From positions 1,364,001 through 1,428,000 of the forward strand of contig JAMXDE010000017.1 in assembly GCA_026770025.1 (NCBI GenBank): DNA of 64,000 nt, read 5' to 3'. A model generated the notes under the pieces. That model saw nothing but the letters and a program-made list of their open reading frames with translations. It was not told where the DNA came from and searched no databases. Shown in pieces: positions 33,717 to 44,600 of this stretch. Origin of the DNA: Craspedostauros australis. Taxonomy: Eukaryota > Bacillariophyta > Bacillariophyceae > Mastogloiales > Achnanthaceae. The number at the start of each line of letters is the position of its first letter. Within the stretch, counting starts at the first letter, position 1. A program made the translations under genes and the position numbers.

Positions 33717-36700
33717 GTCCGGTACAGCTTCAACAAGCTTGTCAAGGACCACTCTGGCTCTCTCGTCGACAGCGGTGCCAATGGTGGCCTGGCTGGCGAT
33801 GACGTCCTCGTTCTCTGCAAGACAGGACACACTGCCGACGTCAGTGGCATTGGTGACTCTGCCATCGCCAACCTCGACATCGGTACGGTTGCCGGTCTCA
33901 TCCAGACCACCGAAGGGCCCATCATTGGTAAATTCCACCAATACGCGCTCTACGGAAAGGGCAAGACCATCCATTCATCCAACCAGCTTGGTGCCTTCGG
34001 AATGGATGTCAACGAACGCCCACGGAATCTCCCTGGAGGTCGCCAGACCATCATCACACCAGGAGGCCACATCATCCCACTGGCTGTCCGGCAAGGCCTG
34101 TCCTACATGGACATGGCCAAGCCCACCCGCTCCAAACTCGACAAGTATCCACATGTCGACTTCACCGCGGACGACGAATGGGACCCTTCTTCCCTCGACC
34201 AGGAGATGAACCTCGACGACGTCGACGATGATGACGCCGCAGCACTCCAGCGCCGCGAGAACAACTCTACCGTTCTCACGGCCTACACTGGTGCTCGCCA
34301 AGCCGACATCGCTGATAACCCGGGCAGCATCATTGCCACTCGCAAGCCTGCCGACTACGAGGCTCTCCGACCCCACTTCGGCTGGATACCAGCTCGTCGC
34401 GTTCGCGACACTCTTCGGTGTACCTCTCAATGGTACCATACCGCCGAGCGCTTCTCCATGCGCAAGCATTTCAAGTCTCGGTTCCCAGCGGCCAACGTCG
34501 ACCGTCTCCATGAGACGGTTGCGATGGATACGCTCTTCTCCGATACCCCTGCTCACAACGACGGGGTTCCCGGCCATGGCGGCTGCACCATGCTTCAGGT
34601 GTACGTCGCCCTCGACTCTCGGTTCACGGCCGGCTTTCCCATGCCATCCGAGAGCCGCATCTCCGACACTCTCCGTGACTTCATCCGTCGCCATGGGGCT
34701 CCTGATCTACTGATGTCCGACAACGCTAAGGCGCAGATCGGTAACAAGGTCATGGAGATCCTCCGGCAGTATCACATCCGTGATCACCAGAGTGAGCCAG
34801 AACATCAACACCAGAACGGCGCGGAACGCCGGATCCAGGATATCAAACGCACAACCAACGGTGTGATGGATCGCACGGGTACTCCCGACCGCTTCTGGCT
34901 GATCTGCACGCTCTATGTGGTTGATCTCTTTAACCACATCGCGCAGGTCACCGCTGGCTCCATCACCCCCCTTCAAGCCGCCTTCGGACAGCGACCGGAC
35001 ATCTCCAAGTTCCTGTCCTACCGATGGTGGCAGCCTGTCTACTACCGAGTTGACAATCCCACCTTCCCCAGCCAGTCCAAGGAGCGCAGTGGGCGCTGGG
35101 CCGGTCCCTGCCTGCACAAAGGCGATGATCTTACCTTCTGGGTCCTCGACGACGAGACCCAGCGACTTCTTCCTCGGTCTGCCATCCGACCTGCCGACGA
35201 CTCTGCCACCCGCAATCTTCGTGCGGACTTCCCCTTCCCCATTGTTGGGGAGGACGATGGCTCTGATGCCATGAATGTGGCGAATGGGGAGCCAGACGAC
35301 GACATCTCCGTCCCTCCTGACTCCGACCCCATCGTACACTCCCTCGCCGATTCCATCCTGGCTGACCGCCGCGGCACAGACCCTGAAACAGTGGGGAATG
35401 CCAAGGTCCACATCCCGAAGTTCTCTCCCGAGGATCTTGTTGGGATGACCTTCATCCACGAGAAGGATGGCCAGCAAGTCAAAGCGGAGGTGGTGCAAAA
35501 GGTCAATGACCTTGACGCAGCCAACCACCAACGCATCAAGATGCTACTTGCACTGGCTGATGGGGAGACGCATGACCTCATCTCCTACGTTGAGCTCGCC
35601 GACATCATCGAACGGCAACAGGAGCACAACAACGACCCCGACGCCAAGTGGGAGTTCGACTCCATCATCGGGCACGAGGGTCCCCTCTCATCTTCCTCTC
35701 CCTCCTACAAGGGATCGACCTTCAACTTCATCGTCAAATGGGGAGACGGCTCCACCTCCACTGAACCCCTCTCCATCATGATTCAGGATGATCCTGTCTC
35801 TTGCGCTGCCTACGGCCGCTGCCACGAGCTGCTCGACGAGCCTGGCTGGAAGCGCCTCAAGCGCCTCGCCATCCGCACCAATCGTCTCGAGCGCCAGGTC
35901 CACAAATCCAAGACCTTCAACCACGCTCCCACCTTCCAGTTCGGCGTCCAAGTCCCCCGCAATCACAAAGAAGCGCTGCGACTCGACGATAAGAACGGCA
36001 ACACTCTCTGGGCCGATGCCGAGAAGAAGGAGATGGACCAACTCTTCGGGTACCATACCTTCAAGTCTCTTGGCAAAGGCGCCCCAGTCCCCTCCGGCTT
36101 CCAGAAGATCCGCCTCCAATGGGTCTATGCTGTGAAACACGACCTCCGCCACAAGGCGCGCTGCGTTGCTGGTGGTCATCTCACCGACCCCTGCAAGGAT
36201 GCATCCTATGCAGGTGTGGTCAGTCTTCGCTCTCTCCGCCTCTCCCTCCTCGCCGGCGAACTCAACGGCATTCCAACATGGGTTGGAGACATCGGCAATG
36301 CGTATCTTGAGGCCTTCACTCAAGAACGCATCTGCTTCATCGCTGGCGACGAATTCAGTGACTTCGCTGGTCATACCATGCAGATAGTCAAGGCACTCTA
36401 CGGCCTGCGCACATCGGGCGCCCGATTCCATGAGGCTCTCGCCAACACCCTTCGCGACATGGGTTTCCTCCAGTGCCGCTCCGATCCTGACGTCTGGATG
36501 CGTGACGCCAACTCCCATTGGGAGTACGTCTGCGTCTACGTTGATGATCTCACCGCGACGATGGCCGACCCCAAGGCCTTCTTCGACATCCTCTCTTCGA
36601 AGTACGGGTACCAGCTCAAGGGAGTTGGTCCTATCAAGTACCATCTCGGTGCTGACTTCGGCCGTGATCCCGACGGCACTCTCAAGCTCTCCCCGCAATC

Positions 36701-38296
36701 ATACATCAAGCGGATGATGGAGAACTACGAGCGCATGTTCGGCGAGCTTCCACGCAAGATCAGCTGCCCCCTCGACAAGGCCGACAGCCCGGAGCTCGAC
36801 ACCTCTTCCGAACTTAGCGAAACCGACAAACGCAAGTTCATGTCACTCATCGGTGCACTCCAGTGGTGTATCTCCCTCGGGCGGTTCGACATCTCTGTCG
36901 CCGTCATGACGTTGGCACGCTTCCGCTCAGCGCCCCGCCAAGGTCATTTGGATCGCGCCAAGCGCATCTACGGATATCTTCGCAAGCACCCTGATGCTGC
37001 CATCCGCTTCCGCACCTGCGTTCCCCGCTTCGATCTTCACTACGAGGTTCCCAACCATGACTGGATCTACTCCGTCTACGGGAAGACCTCTGAGGAGATT
37101 CCGGACGACATCCCCGAGCCGAAAGGCAAACCAGTCCGAACCACCACGTTCGTCGACGCCAACCTTCTTCACTGCCAAGTCACTGGCAGATCCGCTACCG
37201 GTGCTCTCCATCTGGTAAACCAGACCCCCATCGAATGGTTCTCCAAGCGCCAAGGCACGGTTGAGACCGCCACCTATGGGTCCGAGTTCGATGCTGCCCG
37301 TCAAGCTACAGAGCAGATCATCTCCCTTCGCCTCGCTCTCCGCGAGATGGGCATTCCAATCGACGGCCCCAGCTGGATGCTGGGTGACAATCAGTCCGTC
37401 ATCACCTCCTCCACGGTCCCCAAGAGCATGCTCTCCAAGTGCCACAACGCACTGGCCTACCATCGCGTCCGGTCCGCTGTCGCCGCTGGCATCCTCTACT
37501 TCATCAAGATCCCCGGCACGCAGAACGTCGCCGACGTGATGACGAAGTTCCTCCCGTGGGCTGTCTTCTGGCCCCTCGTGAAGCCCATCCTCTTCTGGAA
37601 AGGGCACACCGAGTCCTCTTCCCCGACCTACAAGACCTGAATGTCCGGGACACGCTTTGGGGAGTATTAGCGCACGCTAAATCTCTAACAATAGCGACAC
37701 CCGTCGACCAATCAGAAATCTCCACTTTTCTTACCTTTTCCGTTCCGAACGGAAATTTTGGTCGAAAATCCGTTGCGTCAAATTTGTGTCGCATTTCGCG
37801 TCGCAAGAATCGTTTTCCCTTCAAACACAGTTCCAAAATGTCGCGGAAATTGATTTCTTGCCAAGATGGACCAATCTGCCCAATCAGGACAGACTTGGAT
37901 CTTGGGTGTGACACGTGCGAATCTTGCCATGACCTTCTCAAGTGAATACGATCAATCGTGTGATCGTACTACTAGCAACATCGTGAGAAGACGTAATTCA
38001 CAACACGGGCTATCGCGGTGTTTTGTTCATTGGCCTTTTGCACCTCATCTTCACGCAGTAACACGCACATTTGTCGTGTTGTCTCCGTGTTAATTCTACT
38101 TGCAATTGCATGAGATCATGTCATGCCTCTCTCATGCTCACAGTTCCAAGAAGACAATCTTGTGAGCTCGACAGCATTCCTACTACCATACGAATAATAC
38201 AGTAAACAAACACTCTCCTCATCAACAACAACGACTTGATCACTCTACGTTCTCGGTGCGGTATCCTTCACACCCATCTACGATTACGTTCTAACA
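33717..38296 (+). mobile_element. Copia-type LTR retrotransposon A2, left end missing
   Basis: Family A element. A single frame is open from 33717 to 37640 and covers protease (SLVDSGANGG near 33.76 kb), integrase core (AMDTLFSD, MSDNAKAQ, GAERRIQD), RT (YVDDLTATM near 36.54 kb) and RNase H (DGPSWMLGDNQS). A polypurine tract (CTTTGGGGAG, 37655-37664) leads to the 3' LTR. The left boundary is the 3' LTR of B1; gag and the 5' LTR are not in the window. The element is broken by truncation, while the visible coding part looks unbroken. On the right it abuts antisense B sequence, so it inserted into B2. The target duplication cannot be checked. Confidence 0.88.
37665..38296 (+). repeat. 3' LTR of A2
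   Basis: About 632 bp from TATTAGCGCA after the polypurine tract to TTCTAACA. The right boundary is placed where antisense family B RT/RNase H-linker sequence begins (TGTCCGACACGAGC). The left boundary is firm, the right one less so. Confidence 0.65.
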
Positions 38297-39299
38297 TGTC
38301 CGACACGAGCTTCATCACTCTTAGCATCTCCTCGTATGTTGTGGTCGTTGGCCCATCCAACACCTTCGTCAGTTCTCGGATGGCATTCGCGATGTCTGGT
38401 CTCGAACGCTTCACCAGGTATAGCAGCATGCCCACACCACTGTGGTATCTGCTGTGTCGATCCGTATCGACCTTGGGTGCTTCGTTGTTCCTCCGGATCC
38501 CTTGGCCACGTATGCCAGGTGTTCCATATATCTGTAGCTTTGTTGTTCCTCTTGAATGATGAATGGCTGGTTCACCCAGCAGTTGGTCTTGCTCTCATTG
38601 GATCCGATGCGGCAATTCAAGTAGTCCTCGAGACCATTCTCGATCTTGATTCCGAATCGCTCTCCCTTGATGTTCTTCACCGATTGCTTCAGCTCGCATG
38701 TGCTTCCGATGCACAGGCGATCGTCGGCGTACGTCCTGATGAGGACGAGGCTCCCTTCCCGATTCCGGATTAGCAGACATGGACCCGCCTTGCTCTGCCA
38801 GAAGCCAAGCTTGGTCAATGTGTTCACAAGCTCCTCGTTTCATTGCTTCGCGCTCTGCACTGACCCGTAGATGGTCTTCTTCAGCGGCAGGCATTCATCC
38901 GGTTCGTGTTCCTTTCTCTTGGGACACTGCATGTAGATCTCTTCTCCTTGAAGACCCACTTCGTCTTCACTCACTGCCGATCCCTCGGCATCTTGCTCGT
39001 CTTGATCTTCTGCCAGACTCCTCGTCTGATCATTTCGTAGAACTCCTTGTTGATGGCCTCCTGCCATCTCTTTCACTTCGCTTCGCTGGATCCGCATGAT
39101 CCCTGCATTCTTCGGATGTGGTGGGGTCCAGCATCATAGCTGTGTATGCATGCTCGGACGTCTCATTCCCTCTCTCGCTGTTGCTGGGGTCTTCTCCATT
39201 TCCTCAGCTGACTCACCACCTCCACCGCTTGAATCTGAGTTGGAGTGGTGTTCTGGCGCATTGTTGTGCGGTGCCAAGCCGCGTGTCATCCGTGGCATC

Positions 39300-40000
39300 T
39301 ATCAACATCTAGATCGAAATTAGGTACCCATCTCCCATGACTGAAATGTGATTCAATATTTTCTGATTCGACTCGATTTGAGAGTATAGTCGGATGAGTC
39401 TTGATACACGATTCAGATTCAGTCACTACAGTCATCGAACCTGACGTAGGCACTGACATCATCAATGACGTCAGAAGATCGGTCATTGTGATCCTCGGAA
39501 TCGAGATTATGTTTTAGTCATGGTACGCTGATCTGTCTAGCCTAGCCGAGTGCATCATCGAGCACGTGGCAACAACATTTAGGATCCAGAACAACATCGT
39601 CAGAGGTGATGCATGCACCTTGTCGACGTAGACGGATCAATCCATATGTGATCAAACAGAGACCAAGACCAGACAAGATCAGACAGAGATGAAGAAAGAC
39701 CAAAGGTGGAGATAACACGAGATATCGTGTAGATCAACATGCCATCTTGGGCAATGTTTTAGAGAAAACCACGAGATAATCGAACAGCACATTAGAAACC
39801 CGTGCAATAGGCACCATCATTAGCAATAGGAGATCATCATCTCATAATTCACACTCAATCATCAATTGACACACTAACTTAGCAACAACCAAATACACCA
39901 AACATCTCCAACTTCACCTATTGGATTGATCACCCAGGCGGCGTAGTAAGTGCAGTGTTTGGTGCTCCCCTCTTGTCCTGTGTGTAATTGCTGATTATCA
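39300..40000 (+). repeat. 5' LTR of A3
   Basis: This 701-bp LTR runs from TATCAACATC to CTGATTATCA. It looks identical to the 3' copy, at an offset of 7792 throughout (no length difference). Confidence 0.96.
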
Positions 40001-40016
40001 GATTAAACAGTCGCAA
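40001..40016 (+). promoter_or_regulatory. Primer-binding site candidate of A3
   Basis: GATTAAACAGTCGCAA directly follows the LTR. It is the D site plus one A. Like D's site it resembles the complement of a tRNA-Asn anticodon arm, not a tRNA 3' end. Confidence 0.5.
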
Positions 40017-41607
40017 GCCTCTATCGTGAGAGTGAAAGCAACCTGAAGTGCTGCGCATGCCCTGGTGACATCACGCTGTCCCCTTCCTTTTGATTTCGGC
40101 CCAAGAAAGGCCCAACGCGTTCGTGACGACGGACCAATTGCTCGTGTGTGCAGATTGCTACGTGCCGCCACACCCGCTTCGCCCTGCCAAAGTGCAGAAA
40201 GGCTCACCCACTGTTGCGAATATCGCAGGTGGAGTAACTCTTCTCAACAAACCAAGTTCCGCACCACTGCGTTACTTACGATAGCTGGTCAGCTAAAAGA
40301 CAAAGGTGCAAAAGCCCGTGAAGCAAGTCACACGTAAACACTTGGCCTGGTCAGCGTCGACAAAGGTGAAAGCCCGTGAAGCAAGATACACGTAAAAACT
40401 TGGAGCGGAAAGGCCCTCTGAAACCTATCGGCAATCTCAACTCGAGTTGTCGCGACCTGGTCAGTCGTTAACACTAAGTCTAAGCCGTACTTGAGATCGG
40501 TTAACGTCCAAAAGGGACGCAGAGATAACTGCTAACCAGACTAGCGTCTGCCCTTGACTGGGGAAGAAACGTGATCGGTAGAGATACCGCGGATGCAACC
40601 CGTAAAGCTAGCATTGTGTTGATAGCAATATCACCAAGTGAGTCTAACGACACCGGAAGGCAGGTATACGCTGGACGAAAACGCGAGTGGTGGAACCAGG
40701 TGATTTAAAGCGACTGCTGGCACCTGGGGGGCACCGCGCTCATTAGCGTGCAAAATCCTGTTAGTATCAGGTACATCGGGCAAGCTGCTGCCAGATCTAA
40801 AACACGTATAGCAAGCTGATCCGTGGCACTCAAAGGAGGCACGGATTGGATCGAAGGTCCAACTGGGTGAAACCAAAGGTGCATCACATCCTGGTGAAGC
40901 ACAGCTGAACAAGCGCAAGAACACAGCGTTCGGAGAGACGAAATCCGAACGGGCAGGGCCATCCAACGCGCAATCCATCCGCGACGTTTCATCGTTTTTC
41001 AAGACTAACAAACCGACAACAATTCCATCAACAACGCCCAATTGCGCTCAGTCCACCTTCTGATTGGTTGCGAATTCCTTCAGTTCGTACAATCACTGGC
41101 GCGTCATCACCGGCTCACAACTCCTTCGCCGTTCCAGTCATCCATCCGACTTCGGGTCGCGCGCCAACACATCACCCAAACGGGAAATTCACACGGTCCT
41201 GGTTGACATTTTTCCATCGGTCATACTTCGCCTCGGGTTAAGCACGGTCATCTTCGCATTCATCAATCGGGAAATTCACACGGTCCCGTCTGGCCTTCCA
41301 TCCGTCAGTCAGTCACAATTCGAGACACCGCGCACGGATTAACCGCAGTCCACTCGTGACAACGTGCTACCGGTAACGCCTTCGCCGTCACTGGCGCTTT
41401 GCATCCGGCACCTCTTCCATTCCCGACGAATTCCGACAAGCGCAGAAGTCCACCGTCACATCCCGGCGAACGCTTCGACATCACAGCGGACGGCACAGTC
41501 ATTTCCAAGTGTGACCACTTTTTTGGGAGCTGCGGGAAAATACTCGTCCGATAAAATAGCAACAAATCCGGACCAACAACCACCTCCTCGCAACACCCAG
41601 CAACACG
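40017..41607 (+). other. Long untranslated leader of A3
   Basis: About 1.6 kb between primer site and ATG with no long frame. It holds a near-duplicate of about 60 bp (40284-40345 and 40346-40402, sharing GACAAAGGTG and GCCCGTGAAGCAAG). A second pair (CGGGAAATTCACACGGTCC at 41181 and 41268) lies further on. Such a leader could carry RNA packaging or translation signals; this is inference. Confidence 0.5.
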
Positions 41608-44600
41608 ATGCCCGATCCTATCCCAATCAACGACACCATCCTGGCGCACGTCCTTAGCGTTCTTGGATATGACAACTCGTCCACTGAATGGCTTATCTTG
41701 CACACCGAAGAGATCCGAACCATCATGGATTTCGCTTCGCTCCAACGCGAAGACATGCTCGATATGGACGTCACCATCCCGGTGCCTGATCCACAACCCG
41801 ACCACGTAGCCCAACTGCCTAAGGTAGCAATCCGGAAATTCATAAATGCCATTGGCTGGTTCAGTGTTCAACCTAATCCCACCGTAGAGACATGGCGGGA
41901 ACTCAACCAAGCTTCGTACATGGAGTATGTCGCCCGGACGTTCACACCGTCGCCTGCATCCTCCACCGCCATGCCTGACGCAGCCACCAGCGCATTCCCC
42001 TTCGAACCAACGAAGACCGAACCAACGGAGAAGACCGGACGCGACCTCGCCGCAGATTTCAACCGTAGCATCAAGCGTAACATTAGCGACTATCCCAAGT
42101 TGTCTGATGACAAGTACTTCGCTACGTTCCATCGTCGTCTGCGTGCCACCGCTGCTGCTCATGGCATCTCCAATGTTCTCGATACTGACTACGTCCCGTC
42201 CGATGAACAAGCCGAGCTCTTCAAGGTGCAGTCCACCTTCCTGTTCAACGTGTTTGTATCCAACCTGCAGACCACGAAGAGTAGGAAGTGTGTCACGCCG
42301 TATGAGTCGATCTGTGACGGCCAAGCCGTCTACTGCATGCTGGTTCGCGAGTACACCACCGGTGCTACTGCTGTCAACACCATCCGACGCATCCGTGACG
42401 ACATCATCAAGTTCAAGCTGGATAAGCAGTGGCGCAAGACTCGTGAGCAGTTCCTGGACCTGTGGCAACACAAGGTTCACGAACTTGAAGCATTGCGTGA
42501 TGATCCCATCGACGACGCGACGAAGAAGGAGTGGTTGACGAATGCCATTGAAAGTGACAAGGCACTGTATCAGTCTATCTTCCAGACTGACTACTTGCAG
42601 ACCGCGATTCTGGCCTACTCACCCGGTAAGACCGCGACCACCATGGAGTTCGATACTCTCGTTGAGCTCGTCCGTTCGTACGCCGTTCAACTCGATGGCC
42701 ACGACGCCAACAAGCCAAAGACGCCACGGCAAGTCAACAACACTGATCAGCGCAAGCAACGCGGTAAGGATAAGGACGACGGACCCAATCTCTGGAAGCC
42801 AAACAAGGACTACAGCAAAGAGACACGAGAACGGCTGCCGCGTGAGGAGTTCCAGAAGCTGTCGGATAAGCAACGCAGCGACTTCCTCCAAGCCCGGCGA
42901 GCCAAGTCTGGACGTGGTAAGAAGGACAAGCCTAGGCGTTCCGCCAACAACACCAACCGCAGTGGATCCACATCCAACCAGAACGACCAACAGGACACCC
43001 AGACCAACGACAAAGGTAGTAACAATAACGAGTCTAGTTCTACCGCTGGAACAGCAATCAACCGTATGCTTTCCAGTGCCATGTCTAGCGCGTCCGGGAG
43101 CCCGCCGACTACCCTCGTCATTGACGGTCGCACCTACACCCTGTCTCATACGAACGTATCGTACAAGTTCAACAACGCGAACGTGACTGTGCAAGGCGCA
43201 TTGGTGGATGGAGGTGCGAACGGCGGTCTCGTTGGGGATGACATGCTGGTGATGGAGTCCACGTCCAACCGTGCTGATGTTTCCGGGATCGGTGACGCAG
43301 AGATCAAGGATCTGGCGCTGGTCACGGCCACTGCTGTCATCCAGACCACCTCAGGGCCGGTGATCGGTTGGTTCCATCAGTACGCCAACTACGGGAAAGG
43401 GCGCACCATCCATTCTGCCAACCAACTCGCGGCGTTTGGACTGGATGTCAATGAGAGGCCCAAGAACCTCCCTGGCGGTCGGCAAACCATCGTCACGCCA
43501 GACGGGTTCATCATCCCGCTCACCGTGCGTCAAGGCCTCGCATACATGGATATGCACAAGCCAACTCAGGCAGAGCTAGACGATCTGCCACACGTGTTCT
43601 TCACCTCCGACCAAGAGTGGGACCCATCTGTCCTGGACGGGGAGGCTGATCTGGACAACATTCCCGCAACCGAACGCGGCGAAGACGACGACATCGACAT
43701 CACCATCTCCAAGTGCGTTCAGTACGCTCAATCCGCTGCAACGCTCGGGGATGGGGAGAAGGCGGTCAAGGCCGGGCCACGCAACATCGTGGGTAAAGCG
43801 CCCAACTTCCATGCGCTACGGCCATACTTCGGGTGGATTCCAGCAGACCGCGTGCGTGACACTCTTGCATGTACTACCCAGTGGTACCGCATGTCTGAGC
43901 GTTATCCCATGCGTAAACACTATAAGTCTAGATTCCCCGCAGCCAATGTCAACCGACTACACGATGTTGTTTCCATGGACACGTTGTTCTCTGACACGCC
44001 TGCTCATCATGATGGAGTCCCCGGACACGGTGGATGTACCATGGTACAGGTGTTTGTAGGATCCAACACGCGCCTCACAGCGGCGTACCCTCTGGCAAGT
44101 GAATCCCATGTTCCCCATGTTGTGCAAGACTTCATTCGGGAGCATGGTGCCATGGACGTGTTGATGTCCGACAATGCCACAGCGCAGATCGGAGGCAAGA
44201 TGAAGGACATCCTCCGGCAGTACTGCATTGCAGACCACCAGTCCGAACCGCACCACCAACATCAGAATCCTGTCGAGCGACGCATCCAGGATATCAAGCG
44301 CACCACCAATGGCATCATGGACCGGACTGGCACCCCTGCCAGGTTCTGGCTCATCTGCACCTTGTACGTCGTGGGACTGCTCAACCATCTGTCACAGTCC
44401 ACGGCCGGTCACATCACACCCATCCAAGCCGCCACAGGCCAGCGCCCTGATGTCAGCAAGTACATCAGCTTCCACTGGTGGGAGCCGGTGTACTACAAGG
44501 TTGGGAACGTTGCCTTCCCTGGCACCACGCAAGAACGGCGTGGACGCTGGGCTGGACCATGCGAGCACAAGGGTGACGAACTGACATTCTGGGTACTAGA

